A stretch of DNA of 64,000 nucleotides, taken from the NCBI GenBank assembly GCA_009885955.1, contig VFJS01000088.1:1-64000 (forward strand), given 5' to 3'. Shown one piece after another: positions 7,669 to 16,889 of this stretch (the stretch's first letter is position 1; each line of letters begins with the position of its first letter). The position numbers and the translations under genes are program-made. Source of the stretch: Spirochaetia bacterium (GTDB lineage: Bacteria; Spirochaetota; UBA4802; UBA5550). The notes beneath the pieces were generated by a model. It ran no database searches, had not been told where the DNA came from, and saw only the letters and a list, made by a program, of their open reading frames with translations.

Positions 7669-10600
7669 ATGATCACAGGGGTTCAGAGAACAATCCTCTT
7701 AGTAGAAGATGATGCCGTAATAGCCATGTCCGGGAAAAAAAATCTGGAAAAATACGGGTATAAGGTCATCACTGCCAGTTCAGGGAAAGAAGCGGTAAAG
7801 ACGGCAGATGAGGCCCCGGATATTGAACTGATTCTCATGGATATCGACCTGGGCAAAGGCATGGACGGAACTGAAGCCGCCGGAATAATCCTGAGAAAAC
7901 ATGACATCCCTGTGGTATTTTTATCGAGCCACTCTGAACCTGAAGTTGTTGATAAGACAGAAAAAATTTCATCCTACGGGTATGTGGTAAAAAATTCGGG
8001 GATCACGATCCTTGACGCATCAATAAAAATGGCATTCAGGCTTTTTAACGCCAATAAAAAAATCATTGAGAGCGAATATTTTTTCAAAGAATCCCAGCGC
8101 GCCGCAAACATAGGCTCTTACAAAACCGATTTCACAAAAGGGACATGGGAATCCTCTGAAGTTCTTGATCATATTTTCGGCATAAGCCACAGCTATGACA
8201 GGAGCATCCAGGGCTGGCTGGATATCGTGCATCCGGAAGACAGGGAGATGATGGATGTCTACTTGCGGGAGGAAGTCATCGGGAACCGGAAAGCCTTTAA
8301 CAGGGAATACAGGATTACCCGCAAGACCGACGGGGAGATACGATGGGTAAATGGCCTGGGCCAGGTCGCCTTCGGCAAGACAGGGAACATCGCCTCACTC
8401 ATCGGGACTATCCAGGATATTACAGAGCGCAAGCTGGCTGAAAACAGGCTTACGGCAATCATGAAAGCCGTGGAAGCCACCAGTGACGCAGTGGGTATTT
8501 CCGATGCACAGGGCCGCCATTTTTTCCAGAACAGGGCCCTGTCGGATCTTTTCGGATACGAAAGCGCCGAAGAACTGCAGGCAGCAGGGGGAGGGCCCAT
8601 AGTTGTCAAAGACCACGGAGTAGCCAGGGAGATGTTCGAGAATATCATGAGCGGCAAATCCTGGTCCGGTGAGCTGGAAATGGTGAAAAAGAACGGCCAG
8701 GTATTCCCGGCCTATGAACGGGCCGATGCCATCATGGACAGTGGAGGAAACATCATAGGTCTCATCGGAATCATCACGGACATAACCGGTCGGAAGCGGG
8801 CGGAGAATGAGATTAGAAGACAGAATGAAGAGCTTGAGGCTGCCAATGAAGAGCTGAACGCCGCCATGGAGGAGATGGAGGCAACAAATGAGGAACTCAT
8901 GGCGTCCAACGAGGAACTGATCCGGTCACAGGATGATATCATCGCCGGAGAAAAGGCCCTGCGGGAGAGTGAATTCAAGTACCGCTCGCTCATAGAAAGT
9001 TCCAGCGACGTGGTGTTCTGCGTGGATCGTAACGGTGTGTACCAGTTTGTAAATAATGCCTTTGCCTCTGCCTTTAACAAAGCACCGGAATATTTTACCG
9101 GGAAAACATATTGGGACATATATCCCAAAGAGCATGCCGATTTCAGGCAGGCTGCAACCGGGAGGGTTTTCGAAACAGGGGCCGGTGATTCGGTTGAGGT
9201 CATTGTGCCCCTTGCGGACAAAACGCTCACCTTTCTCGCAAAATTAAATCCGATGAAGGATGAAGAGGGGAAAGTAGGCCTTGTGCTTGTCAACTCAATT
9301 GACATAACAGATCGCAAGCGCCTGGAAGAGGAGCTGCAGAAAAGTGAGTCTACCTTCAGGTCCATATTCGAAAAATCTTCCATCGGCTACGTACTTACAT
9401 CTCCCGAAGGCCGTATGCTTAAGGTAAATTCCGCAATGGCCCACATGCTCGGCTATTCGATTGATGAAATGGAACTTGTCAATTTCCGCGACATCACCCA
9501 TCCCGACGATATTTACGTCAGCAACGAATCTCTCCAGAGCCTGCTTTCAGGTGAATGCGACATTATCCAGTTCGATAAACGCTATATCCATAAAAACGGT
9601 TCCCTGGTCTGGACGCTGGTAAACACAACCCTGGTGCGCGACAACAGGGGTTTGCCGCTCTATTTTATTACCGGCATCACCGACATAACCGAGCGAAAGC
9701 GGGTAGATGAGGAGCTGAAGGAAAGCGAGAGCAAATACCGCCTGTTGTTTGAAAATATGGGCGAGGGCTTCTCGCTGCACGAGATTATTTTTGATACAAA
9801 CGGCAGGGCCGTAGATTTCCGGTTTATCGATGCCAATGCAGCGCATGAACGCCATACCGGCCTGAAACGCTCGGAAACGGTAGGCCGCACAATGCTTGAG
9901 ATAATCCCGAACGCTGACCCGCAGCAGATTGAGCAATACGGGCATGTAGTTCAAACAGGAGAGCCTCTATCTTTCGAATATTATTCTAAAACTTTTAACC
10001 GTCATCTTCGGGTCCTCGCTTTCCGTCATTCGTCCCGGCGTTTTGCAACTATCTTTCAAGACATCACCGAGCGCAAGAAGGCAGATGAAAAAATCAATGC
10101 CCTGCTTGCAGAAAAGGAACTCATACTCAAAGAGGTTCACCACCGCATCAGGAACAACATGAGCACGTTAAAAAGCCTCCTTGAATTACAGGCTGAAGCA
10201 AAGAAAGAGCCGTCAGCAGCTGCAGCGATTACGGACGCAGCAAACCGCATGCAGAGCATGATGGCGTTATATGACAAATTGTACCTGTCCCCCAATTATA
10301 ACGAATTGTCTGTAAAAGAATATATCCCGACCCTGGTTCAACAGATTATGGAAAACTTCCCGGACTCCAATTCAGTAAAAATCGAAAAAAATATTGATGA
10401 TTTTATTCTCGACTCGAAAAGACTATCAACCCTTGGAATACTGATAAATGAGCTCCTGACTAATATAATGAAATATGCATTCAAAAAGAAGGCCGGGGGG
10501 GTAATTACTATTTCCATCCGGTTGAAGGGAAATTGTGTATCAGTAACAATCCAGGACAACGGCATAGGCATGCCTGAAACGATTGATGTTGGACATTCAC

Positions 10601-10707
10601 CCGGTTTTGGCCTGACGCTCGTGGGCCTGCTGGCAAAGCAGCTTGACGGTACCATAACCATAGAAAGGATTCAGGGCACAAGGATTGTTCTGGAATTCAG
10701 GAAATGA
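7669..10707 (+). CDS. Cytoplasmic REC-PAS5-HisKA_2 sensor histidine kinase
   Basis: A 1012-residue protein without membrane segments. Order: receiver domain about 5-125 (LLVEDD, LILMDIDLGKGMDG with the phosphoacceptor aspartate, GYVVKNSG); PAS domains at about 135-255, 262-380, 430-550, 555-678 and 683-800, most ending in a DITxRK linker; a heptad-repeat coiled coil near 382-425 rich in EELEAANEELNAA; a HisKA_2 dimerisation domain with EVHHRIRNNM (His824/825); and an HATPase domain with NELLTN, DNGIGMP and GFGLTLVG. The protein probably receives phosphate or a partner signal through its N-terminal REC domain and senses small ligands through the PAS array. No output gene lies next to it. Confidence 0.9.
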   Translation: MITGVQRTILLVEDDAVIAMSGKKNLEKYGYKVITASSGKEAVKTADEAPDIELILMDIDLGKGMDGTEAAGIILRKHDIPVVFLSSHSEPEVVDKTEKISSYGYVVKNSGITILDASIKMAFRLFNANKKIIESEYFFKESQRAANIGSYKTDFTKGTWESSEVLDHIFGISHSYDRSIQGWLDIVHPEDREMMDVYLREEVIGNRKAFNREYRITRKTDGEIRWVNGLGQVAFGKTGNIASLIGTIQDITERKLAENRLTAIMKAVEATSDAVGISDAQGRHFFQNRALSDLFGYESAEELQAAGGGPIVVKDHGVAREMFENIMSGKSWSGELEMVKKNGQVFPAYERADAIMDSGGNIIGLIGIITDITGRKRAENEIRRQNEELEAANEELNAAMEEMEATNEELMASNEELIRSQDDIIAGEKALRESEFKYRSLIESSSDVVFCVDRNGVYQFVNNAFASAFNKAPEYFTGKTYWDIYPKEHADFRQAATGRVFETGAGDSVEVIVPLADKTLTFLAKLNPMKDEEGKVGLVLVNSIDITDRKRLEEELQKSESTFRSIFEKSSIGYVLTSPEGRMLKVNSAMAHMLGYSIDEMELVNFRDITHPDDIYVSNESLQSLLSGECDIIQFDKRYIHKNGSLVWTLVNTTLVRDNRGLPLYFITGITDITERKRVDEELKESESKYRLLFENMGEGFSLHEIIFDTNGRAVDFRFIDANAAHERHTGLKRSETVGRTMLEIIPNADPQQIEQYGHVVQTGEPLSFEYYSKTFNRHLRVLAFRHSSRRFATIFQDITERKKADEKINALLAEKELILKEVHHRIRNNMSTLKSLLELQAEAKKEPSAAAAITDAANRMQSMMALYDKLYLSPNYNELSVKEYIPTLVQQIMENFPDSNSVKIEKNIDDFILDSKRLSTLGILINELLTNIMKYAFKKKAGGVITISIRLKGNCVSVTIQDNGIGMPETIDVGHSPGFGLTLVGLLAKQLDGTITIERIQGTRIVLEFRK

Positions 10708-10732
10708 AACCATCAATGGAAAAGACAGCTTA

Positions 10733-10927
10733 TCAAACAAAAACACCTGAACCGCATGGCCCAGCCACATTCTCCTTGACAATGTTTTCGATGGCCCCGG
10801 TGACCATGACTTTCCATGAACAGCCGCATTTGTTTTGATTATACACATAAAACATCTCAGGACCAGTTTTCATGAGACCACCGGCATTAACAATATTATA
10901 CTTCATAAGATAATGACGAAATTCCAT
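10733..10927 (-). CDS. Possible small cysteine-containing protein (64 aa), uncertain
   Basis: An open frame in the roughly 345-base gap between the two sensor kinases. The product has a protein-like balance and a glycine/cysteine pattern (NKCGCSWKV, GPCGSGVFV) that could bind metal. There is no good ribosome site before the ATG and I recognise no family. Apart from this frame the gap shows only AT-rich sequence that should contain the promoter of the second kinase. Confidence 0.25.
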   Translation of the reverse strand: MEFRHYLMKYNIVNAGGLMKTGPEMFYVYNQNKCGCSWKVMVTGAIENIVKENVAGPCGSGVFV

Positions 10928-11052
10928 GTAATGTAAAATTTTAATTTGTAAGCCCGGCGGACATTTTCTATTTGACTTTATAATAGTGATTAGTTACTTA
11001 TTCAAATAGTGATTCTCATGTGAAATTCATCGCTTTTCTCTGATTAATATTA

Positions 11053-13419
11053 ATGTATCTGGATACCGGCTGTAATGCCGGCAGGGATATGTATGATAAA
11101 TGGAATGAAATTTATTTTTGGATGCATGGAATGAACCGGGAACAGAAAAAAACTATCCTCCTTGTTGAAGATGAAACACTCATTGCAGTACAGGAGGCAA
11201 AGAGTATCATGAAATCCGGCTATGATGTGATTACCGTTAATTCCGGGGAAAAAGCTGTTGATGAGGCATTGGGCAATGAAAACATAAGCATGATACTTAT
11301 GGATATCGATCTTGGAAAAGGCATAAACGGGCCTGAAGCAGCCAGGAGAATTATTGAAAAACGGAATATTCCCATTATTTTTCTCACTTCACATTCTGAA
11401 AAAAAATATGTTGAGACGGTTAAAGAAATCACGCGATACGGATATGTCAGTAAAAACTCCGGGGATTTTATTCTGCAGTCATCTATTGCCATGGCCTTTG
11501 AGCTGTTTGAAACCCACATGGAATTGATAAAGGAACTCAATAATCGGAGACAGATTGAAGAAACCCTGCATAACAGCGAAAATCATTACCGCGGTCTCAT
11601 TGACCTTGCTGTGGACGGTATACTTACTGGCTCTAACGAAGGAATTATCATATCAGCCAATCAGCAATTTTGCGCCATGGTGGGCATGAAAGAAGATGAA
11701 TTAATCGGCAAACATATAAGCAACGTTCCATTTACCAGGGAGAGCATTGCGAAGAGCCCCCTGCGCTTTGACCTGCTGCGGGAGGGGAAAATTGTAATAA
11801 GCGAAAGGACCATCATCAGGCCCGACACATCGGAGGTGGTAATCGAAATGCGGACAAAAATGATGCCCGACGGTTCATACCAGTCGATTTACCGTGACAT
11901 CACCATACGCAAGCAGATGGAGGAATCACTTGAGGAGAGCCGGGAGAAATACCGGAGTTTGAGCGAAGCCGCCTATGAGGCCATCTTCATCTCTGAAAAG
12001 GGGAAATGCCTTGAACAGAACAGGCGCGCTGAAGAACTTTTCGGATATACCGCCGAAGAGGCAGTCGGCAGGTTCGGCACTGAATGGATTGTCCCGGAGG
12101 ACAGGGACATTGTAATGAAGAACATGATGTCCGGGTATGAACTCCCGTATGAAGTCACCGGGCTCCGGAAGGACGGTTCAACATTTCCTGCGCTCATCCG
12201 CGGCAGGATGATGCACTTCAAAGGAAGGGCGGTCCGGGTAACATCGATGAGCGACATTACAGACCGCAAGGAACATGAAAAGGAGCTGCTGAAAATAGAA
12301 AAGCTTGAATCGCTCGGCATCCTGGCCGGAGGGATTGCCCATGATTTCAACAACATCCTCACCGGCATCATGGGGAACATATCCTTTGCCCGTATGTTCC
12401 TTGAAGCCGGGCATAAGTCATTTAAACCGCTTGTGGAAGCGGAAAAAGCATCGGTGCGGGCAACTGAGCTGGCATATCAGCTTCTGACCTTTGCGCGCGG
12501 CGGCGAGCCGGTGAAAAAAACGGTTTCAGTCAGCCACCTGGCTGGTGAAACCGTATCGCTTGTTCTCCACGGCTCAAATGTCAGGGGAACCGTTGATATT
12601 CCTGATTCAATTCATGCCATCGAAGCGGACGAAGGCCAGTTGAGCCAGGTGTTCCATAACATCATTCTCAACGCTGTCCAGGCAATGCCCGAAGGCGGAA
12701 GCCTTACCATCCATGCGCAAAACGAGAACCTGCCTGGCGCAAACGCAATGTCTCTGGCGCCCGGCAGTTATGTGAAGCTCTCATTTGCCGACCAGGGCAG
12801 CGGTATCACTGAAGAAAATCTGAAGAGAATATTTGACCCTTACTTCACCACCAGGCCGGCAGGAAACGGCCTCGGGCTCGCATCGGTTCATTCCATAATA
12901 AACAGGCATGGCGGCCACATCGGCGCCAGTTCCGCTGCAGGGAAGGGGACTACATTTACAATCTACCTGCCGTCCACGGGTAGGGTATATTCAGATTATC
13001 AAACAGGCACTGTCACCCAGGATACTTTTGAACATGCAGGAGGTTCCGTTCTTGTCATGGATGACGAGGAGACTATCCGGGACATGGTTTCGAAAATTCT
13101 TGAAAATATGGGGTACAAAGTTGAGACATGCCGGAACGGCGAAGAGGCGATAGCCTCGTTTACATCAGCATGGGAATCAGGTGAACCCTTTTCTGCCGTG
13201 ATCGTGGACCTCACCATCCCCGGCGGCATGGGAGGCAAGGAAACGGCAATGCAGATACTTGCAATTGATCCTAATGCCTGCCTCGTTGTTTCCAGCGGCT
13301 ATTCAAATGATCCCATCATGTCTGATTACGGTTCTTACGGATTTGCCGGGGCAGTTGCAAAACCCTATAACATTACTGAATTAGGCAGGCTGATGAAATC
13401 GGTGTTGTCTTCAAGATAG
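11053..13419 (+). CDS. REC-PAS2-HisKA-HATPase-REC hybrid histidine kinase
   Basis: A 788-residue soluble hybrid kinase. A first receiver domain at about 35-155 (LLVEDE, LMDIDLGKGINGPEA) is related to the one in the preceding kinase. Two PAS domains lie at about 175-290 and 297-408. The HisKA helix has GGIAHDFNNILTG (His430), and the HATPase domain has NIILNAVQAMPEGG, DQGSGI and GNGLGLASV. A C-terminal second receiver spans about 665-788 (VMDDEE, VIVDLTIPGGMGG, AKPYN). This allows an internal His-to-Asp relay. The true start is unclear: the ATG at 11131 (MNREQKKT) places the first REC at the N-terminus, while the first ATG lacks a ribosome site. Confidence 0.88.
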   Translation: MYLDTGCNAGRDMYDKWNEIYFWMHGMNREQKKTILLVEDETLIAVQEAKSIMKSGYDVITVNSGEKAVDEALGNENISMILMDIDLGKGINGPEAARRIIEKRNIPIIFLTSHSEKKYVETVKEITRYGYVSKNSGDFILQSSIAMAFELFETHMELIKELNNRRQIEETLHNSENHYRGLIDLAVDGILTGSNEGIIISANQQFCAMVGMKEDELIGKHISNVPFTRESIAKSPLRFDLLREGKIVISERTIIRPDTSEVVIEMRTKMMPDGSYQSIYRDITIRKQMEESLEESREKYRSLSEAAYEAIFISEKGKCLEQNRRAEELFGYTAEEAVGRFGTEWIVPEDRDIVMKNMMSGYELPYEVTGLRKDGSTFPALIRGRMMHFKGRAVRVTSMSDITDRKEHEKELLKIEKLESLGILAGGIAHDFNNILTGIMGNISFARMFLEAGHKSFKPLVEAEKASVRATELAYQLLTFARGGEPVKKTVSVSHLAGETVSLVLHGSNVRGTVDIPDSIHAIEADEGQLSQVFHNIILNAVQAMPEGGSLTIHAQNENLPGANAMSLAPGSYVKLSFADQGSGITEENLKRIFDPYFTTRPAGNGLGLASVHSIINRHGGHIGASSAAGKGTTFTIYLPSTGRVYSDYQTGTVTQDTFEHAGGSVLVMDDEETIRDMVSKILENMGYKVETCRNGEEAIASFTSAWESGEPFSAVIVDLTIPGGMGGKETAMQILAIDPNACLVVSSGYSNDPIMSDYGSYGFAGAVAKPYNITELGRLMKSVLSSR

Positions 13420-13447
13420 GATGGTGGTCACTTCTCGTCGATTTTGG

Positions 13448-13497
13448 TGTTGCTCTGAGCACTTCGGCATAGCTCAGTGTAGCACTTTTCGAAGCGG
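13448..13497. repeat. Imperfect inverted repeat containing TTGCTCTGAGCA
   Basis: A short dyad-rich stretch after the second kinase gene. It contains TTGCTCTGAGCA at 13450-13461, ACTTCGGCATAGCTCAGTGT and a second arm TTTTCGAAGC. The TTGCTCTGAGCA core is the same word that makes up the tandem array in the RNase P RNA gene. It may also act as a terminator for the kinase gene, though it has no T run. Confidence 0.45.
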
Positions 13498-13598
13498 GTT
13501 AGAGCATTATTTGTAAAAAAATTTTATCAACACTTGACTTTTTAATATTTTAGTATTAACTTAAATACAATCGATTAATATTTCAAAGGAGTTATACT

Positions 13599-13802
13599 AT
13601 GAAAAAAAATATGGGGACAGTCGACAGGATTGTAAGGATTATACTTGCCATCGTGGTCATAATACTTTATTTCACAGGACAGATTACCGGCATTGCAGCA
13701 ATTATTCTAGGTATTTTTGCCGCTGCTTTTATCATAACCAGCGCCATAGGTTTCTGCCCGTTATATCTGCCAATCGGGCTATCTACTGCCAAAAAGGAGT
13801 AG
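13599..13802 (+). CDS. DUF2892 small inner-membrane protein
   Basis: The 67-residue product fits the DUF2892 family (as in the membrane part of YgaP). It has an NMGTVDRIVRI start, two transmembrane helices separated by a short turn (FTGQITG), and an end with GFCPLYLPIG that includes the conserved cysteine. The function of stand-alone copies is not established; the YgaP version is linked to rhodanese sulfur transfer. AAGGAG lies 8 bases before the ATG. Confidence 0.8.
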   Translation: MKKNMGTVDRIVRIILAIVVIILYFTGQITGIAAIILGIFAAAFIITSAIGFCPLYLPIGLSTAKKE

Positions 13803-13809
13803 GGGGCTT

Positions 13810-14871
13810 TTAACCCTCCCAGTCCCAGAAAAAATCCCTGTTAGAGAGCTCCTTATCCTCATTACCGGCGTTCTCTTTTCCCGGGGTGCCTTCGGTGACA
13901 GGGAGCTCCAGATTTTTTCGGATTAATTTCAGCTGGTCCTCCAGGTCGCCGGTTTCGTTCTGCCAGTATTCATCTGTTCCGAAGTGGGGGAATATTGCCG
14001 GGAATGCCGGGTCATCCCAGCGTCTTGCTATCCACCCTGCATACCATATGTACCTCATGGCCCTGAGAGGCTCAATGAGCCGCAGCCATGACGGTTCAAA
14101 GCTCCTGAACTCACGGTAGGCATCTAAAAATACATCCCTCTGCCTGAGCCCCTCGGTATCCCGGGCCGGGACCAGCATCCATACATCCTGCACTGCAGGG
14201 CCGCTGAGGAAATCGTCAAAGTCGAGAAAGAACCATCCGTCATTACCGTGCAACAGGTTTCCCCGGTGGCAGTCGCCGTGGATCCGGTGAAAGGGGACAT
14301 TGCTGCATAGATCATCGTAAATGGCTGATAGTTCCCTGGCCGCAGAGCCATATCGTTCCCCCAGGTTCTCCGGGAGAAATCCATTCTCCTCAAGGAAGGC
14401 CAGGGGCTCCAGGCCGTAGGCGGAGCCTGTCAGCCTGATCCGGTGTACCGGTTTTTTTACTGCTCCCATGTTGTGGATCCTGGCAAGCATGCGGCCCAGG
14501 GTCTGAATATGCATGTCTGAAAGTTCATCTGCCGCCCGCCCTCCGGTCCTGGGCCAGATGGAGTAGAATATCCCCTCTATTTCATGGATCGTACTTTCGT
14601 CTGAAAAGCGTATCGGGGAGCAGACCGGGATTTCGTCGTCCCTGAGCTCAAAGAGAAAATCATGCTCCTCCCTGATCTGTTCCCTGGTCCATCTCCCGGG
14701 CCTGTAGAATTTAGACACGATATGCGTCTCGTCCTCGAGCATGAGGTCAAAGACCCTGTTCTCGTAACTGTTCAGGGCAAGGCAGTGGCCCGTGGGCTTA
14801 AACCCGCTCTCTTCAACGGCCTTCATGATGTTGTCAGGGGTGAGCTGAAAGAAAAAATTATTTTTTATCAT
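13810..14871 (-). CDS. srkA: Stress response kinase A (SrkA/YihE family)
   Basis: A 353-residue aminoglycoside-phosphotransferase-fold kinase. It matches SrkA in its N-terminal FQLTPDNIMKAVEESGFKPTG, in the catalytic loop HGDCHRGNLL near residue 198, and in the metal-binding FLDFDD near residue 215. The C-terminal helical half has MRYIWYAGWIARRW. E. coli SrkA is 328 residues; the excess here is a charged C-terminal tail. SrkA phosphorylates serine/threonine and protects cells from stress-induced death. The ATG directly abuts the TAA stop of the PaaK-like gene upstream, so the two are certainly cotranscribed, although no functional link is known. Confidence 0.85.
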   Translation of the reverse strand: MIKNNFFFQLTPDNIMKAVEESGFKPTGHCLALNSYENRVFDLMLEDETHIVSKFYRPGRWTREQIREEHDFLFELRDDEIPVCSPIRFSDESTIHEIEGIFYSIWPRTGGRAADELSDMHIQTLGRMLARIHNMGAVKKPVHRIRLTGSAYGLEPLAFLEENGFLPENLGERYGSAARELSAIYDDLCSNVPFHRIHGDCHRGNLLHGNDGWFFLDFDDFLSGPAVQDVWMLVPARDTEGLRQRDVFLDAYREFRSFEPSWLRLIEPLRAMRYIWYAGWIARRWDDPAFPAIFPHFGTDEYWQNETGDLEDQLKLIRKNLELPVTEGTPGKENAGNEDKELSNRDFFWDWEG

Positions 14872-16158
14872 TTACCTTTTATCGGCGATTCTTTTCGATT
14901 TTCCCTCTGTCCGCGGGAATGTCATGGGCTCTACGATATTGATTTCTATCCTGAACCCTATGATGTCCTTCATGCGGGCCTCCATCCTTGACTTGAGCTC
15001 CTTCCCTCCGTCAACCGGCTGAAAGGCCTGGCACCGTTCAATATCAACGCATATATGGTCAAGCCTCCCTTTTTTCACAAGGTTGATGACATACTGCGGC
15101 TCAACCTCCCTGAAGTCCAGGAGTATGCTCTCCATCTGGGACGGGAAAAAATTCACGCCGCCGATAATGATCATGTCATCGGTCCTTCCCTTGATGGGGG
15201 CATGGCGTATGAGCGTGCGTCCGCAGGCGCATGTACCCTTTTCAAGGCAGGTGATATCCCTGGTCCTGTAGCGGAGTACCGGCATGGCCTCTTTTTGCAG
15301 AGTTGTAAATACCAGTTCTCCATCCTCCCCCGTGGGCAGGGGACTGCCGGTTTTCGGGTCGATGATTTCCGGCAGAAAAAAGTCTTCATTTATATGATAG
15401 CCCTTCTTTTCCGGACATTCTATGGATACCCCGGGCCCTCCCAGTTCTGTGAGCCCGTAGTCGCCGATTGCGGTGATGCCCAGCCTCGACTCTATCTCGC
15501 CCCTGAGCTCTTCTGTCATGGGCTCAGCCCCGAATATGCCCAGCCTGAGCGACAGGGAATCCTTTTTCATTCCGAGTTCGGCAAACTTTTCCGCGATTAC
15601 GATGGCATAGGACGGGGTGCAGTGGAGCACCGTTGCCTTGAAATCCTGCATCATCATGAGCTGCTTTTCCGTCTGGCCCGAGCTGATGGGGATCACCATG
15701 GAGCCGATGAGTTCCGCGCCCAGGTGGTGGCCGAAGGCCCCGGTGAACAGCGTATATTTGAATGAAATCTGGGAGACGTCGCCCTTGCGCACGCCGGCTA
15801 TGGAACAGTTCCTGGCCATGCACTCACCCCAGTTGTCCAGATCTTTCCTCGTGTGAAATACAGGCGTCGGTTTTCCCGTGGTGCCCGAGGATGCATGGAG
15901 CCGCGCCAGTTCCCACGTGGGGACTGAAAGCAGGGCATAGGGATAATTGTCCCTGAGGTCGGTTTTTTCCGTAAAGGAGATGCGGTGCAGGTCTTCGGCG
16001 GATTTAATATCTCCCGGCGAGAGGTGTGCCCGGTCGAATTTTTCCCTGTAAAACCTGTTGTTTTCATAGGCCCATTTGACCTGCCTGGCTAAAAGGCCCC
16101 CCTGCATCCCGGTCATTTCATCGCGGGACATGGCCTCAATTTTTTCATCCCTGAACAT
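14872..16158 (-). CDS. Phenylacetate-CoA ligase (PaaK) family enzyme
   Basis: A 428-residue adenylate-forming ligase, the usual PaaK size. Visible motifs are the phosphate loop ASSGTTGKPTPV near residue 90, the A5-type motif GDYGLTELGGPG near residue 235, YRTRDIT in the hinge region, and a C-terminal lid domain starting at GRTDDMIIIGGVNFFP. The family forms acyl-CoA from aromatic or short carboxylic acids with ATP. A CGGAGGG site precedes the ATG. It lies 227 bases downstream of the molybdopterin oxidoreductase pair on the same strand, with an inverted-repeat element between. The substrate could be an aryl acid oxidised by that enzyme, but this is inference. Confidence 0.85.
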   Translation of the reverse strand: MFRDEKIEAMSRDEMTGMQGGLLARQVKWAYENNRFYREKFDRAHLSPGDIKSAEDLHRISFTEKTDLRDNYPYALLSVPTWELARLHASSGTTGKPTPVFHTRKDLDNWGECMARNCSIAGVRKGDVSQISFKYTLFTGAFGHHLGAELIGSMVIPISSGQTEKQLMMMQDFKATVLHCTPSYAIVIAEKFAELGMKKDSLSLRLGIFGAEPMTEELRGEIESRLGITAIGDYGLTELGGPGVSIECPEKKGYHINEDFFLPEIIDPKTGSPLPTGEDGELVFTTLQKEAMPVLRYRTRDITCLEKGTCACGRTLIRHAPIKGRTDDMIIIGGVNFFPSQMESILLDFREVEPQYVINLVKKGRLDHICVDIERCQAFQPVDGGKELKSRMEARMKDIIGFRIEINIVEPMTFPRTEGKSKRIADKR

Positions 16159-16186
16159 GGCTCCCTCCGTAACATACTAAGAAAAT

Positions 16187-16316
16187 TTTGCCACAGAGGC
16201 TCAGAGACACAGAGAAATAAAAGAAAATTATTAAGTATTCAGAAAATCAGTGCCGCTATTTGGAAAAAAATTGATTATGTATTTTATTAAACTCTGTGCC
16301 TCAGTGCCTCTGTGGC
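16187..16316. repeat. Inverted-repeat element, GCCACAGAGGC family (copy 1)
   Basis: A 130-base element bounded by TTTGCCACAGAGGC on the left and GCCTCTGTGGC on the right, with AGACACAGAG/CTCTGTG words inside each arm and an AT-rich centre. The same layout appears at 26254-26337 and 46460-46603. It separates the iron-sulfur subunit gene from the PaaK-like gene. Confidence 0.7.
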
Positions 16317-16385
16317 CGATTTTTAACAGTTCAATGATCGCCGGTTTGATTTTAAATAGAGCCATGTTCCTGTCAATTCAGATAT

Positions 16386-16889
16386 TTATCCGGAGAGCCC
16401 CTTCCGGATTAATTTCTGTTTTTCTATTTTCCCGGTAATTTCCCCCGGTTCCCCGAAATGAATGCAGTGTGCCAGGCAGACATTGTCGGCGCATGCCGGG
16501 ATAAGTCCCCCATCGACCCTCCCGTGGCACAGGTTGCATTTTTTTGCCGTACCGGCGGTTTCATCAAAGTCTATGGAGCCGTAGGGGCATGCGTCGATGC
16601 AGAGCCTGCACCCGGTACATTTGTCATAATCCATCACAACGATGGAATCTCCTCTTTTGTATATGGCGCTGTCTCCGCATGCCTTCATGCACGGGGGGTC
16701 GTCGCAGTGCCTGCAGAGGTTCATCCGGAAGAGGAAGTAGGGTTTGCCGTCCTTCATGGCCGGTCCCTCTTCCTCCATCTTTATCAGCCTCACCCCGCCT
16801 TGGAGAGTGAACTCCTGCATGCAGGCCACCTCGCATGTCCTGCAGCCCCAGCATGCCTCGTCGTCGATTTTTATAGCATAGGTAATCAT
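16386..16889 (-). CDS. Four-cluster [4Fe-4S] electron-transfer subunit of a molybdopterin oxidoreductase
   Basis: A 167-residue ferredoxin-type subunit of the DmsB/PhsB/NrfC kind. It has four cysteine groups in order: CWGCRTCEVAC near residue 14, CRHCDDPPCMKAC near 59, CTGCRLCIDACPYG near 91, and CNLCHG...CADNVCLAHC near 118-141. It would pass electrons between the catalytic subunit and an acceptor. The fourth group has lost the usual proline after the last cysteine. The ATG overlaps the stop of the catalytic subunit gene by 4 bases, so translation is coupled. No membrane-anchor subunit gene follows. Confidence 0.9.
   Translation of the reverse strand: MITYAIKIDDEACWGCRTCEVACMQEFTLQGGVRLIKMEEEGPAMKDGKPYFLFRMNLCRHCDDPPCMKACGDSAIYKRGDSIVVMDYDKCTGCRLCIDACPYGSIDFDETAGTAKKCNLCHGRVDGGLIPACADNVCLAHCIHFGEPGEITGKIEKQKLIRKGLSG

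Noticed and set aside
8712-9383. 223-codon minus-strand frame rich in serine
   Set aside because: Antisense to the PAS domains of the sensor kinase, whose domain motifs are clear.
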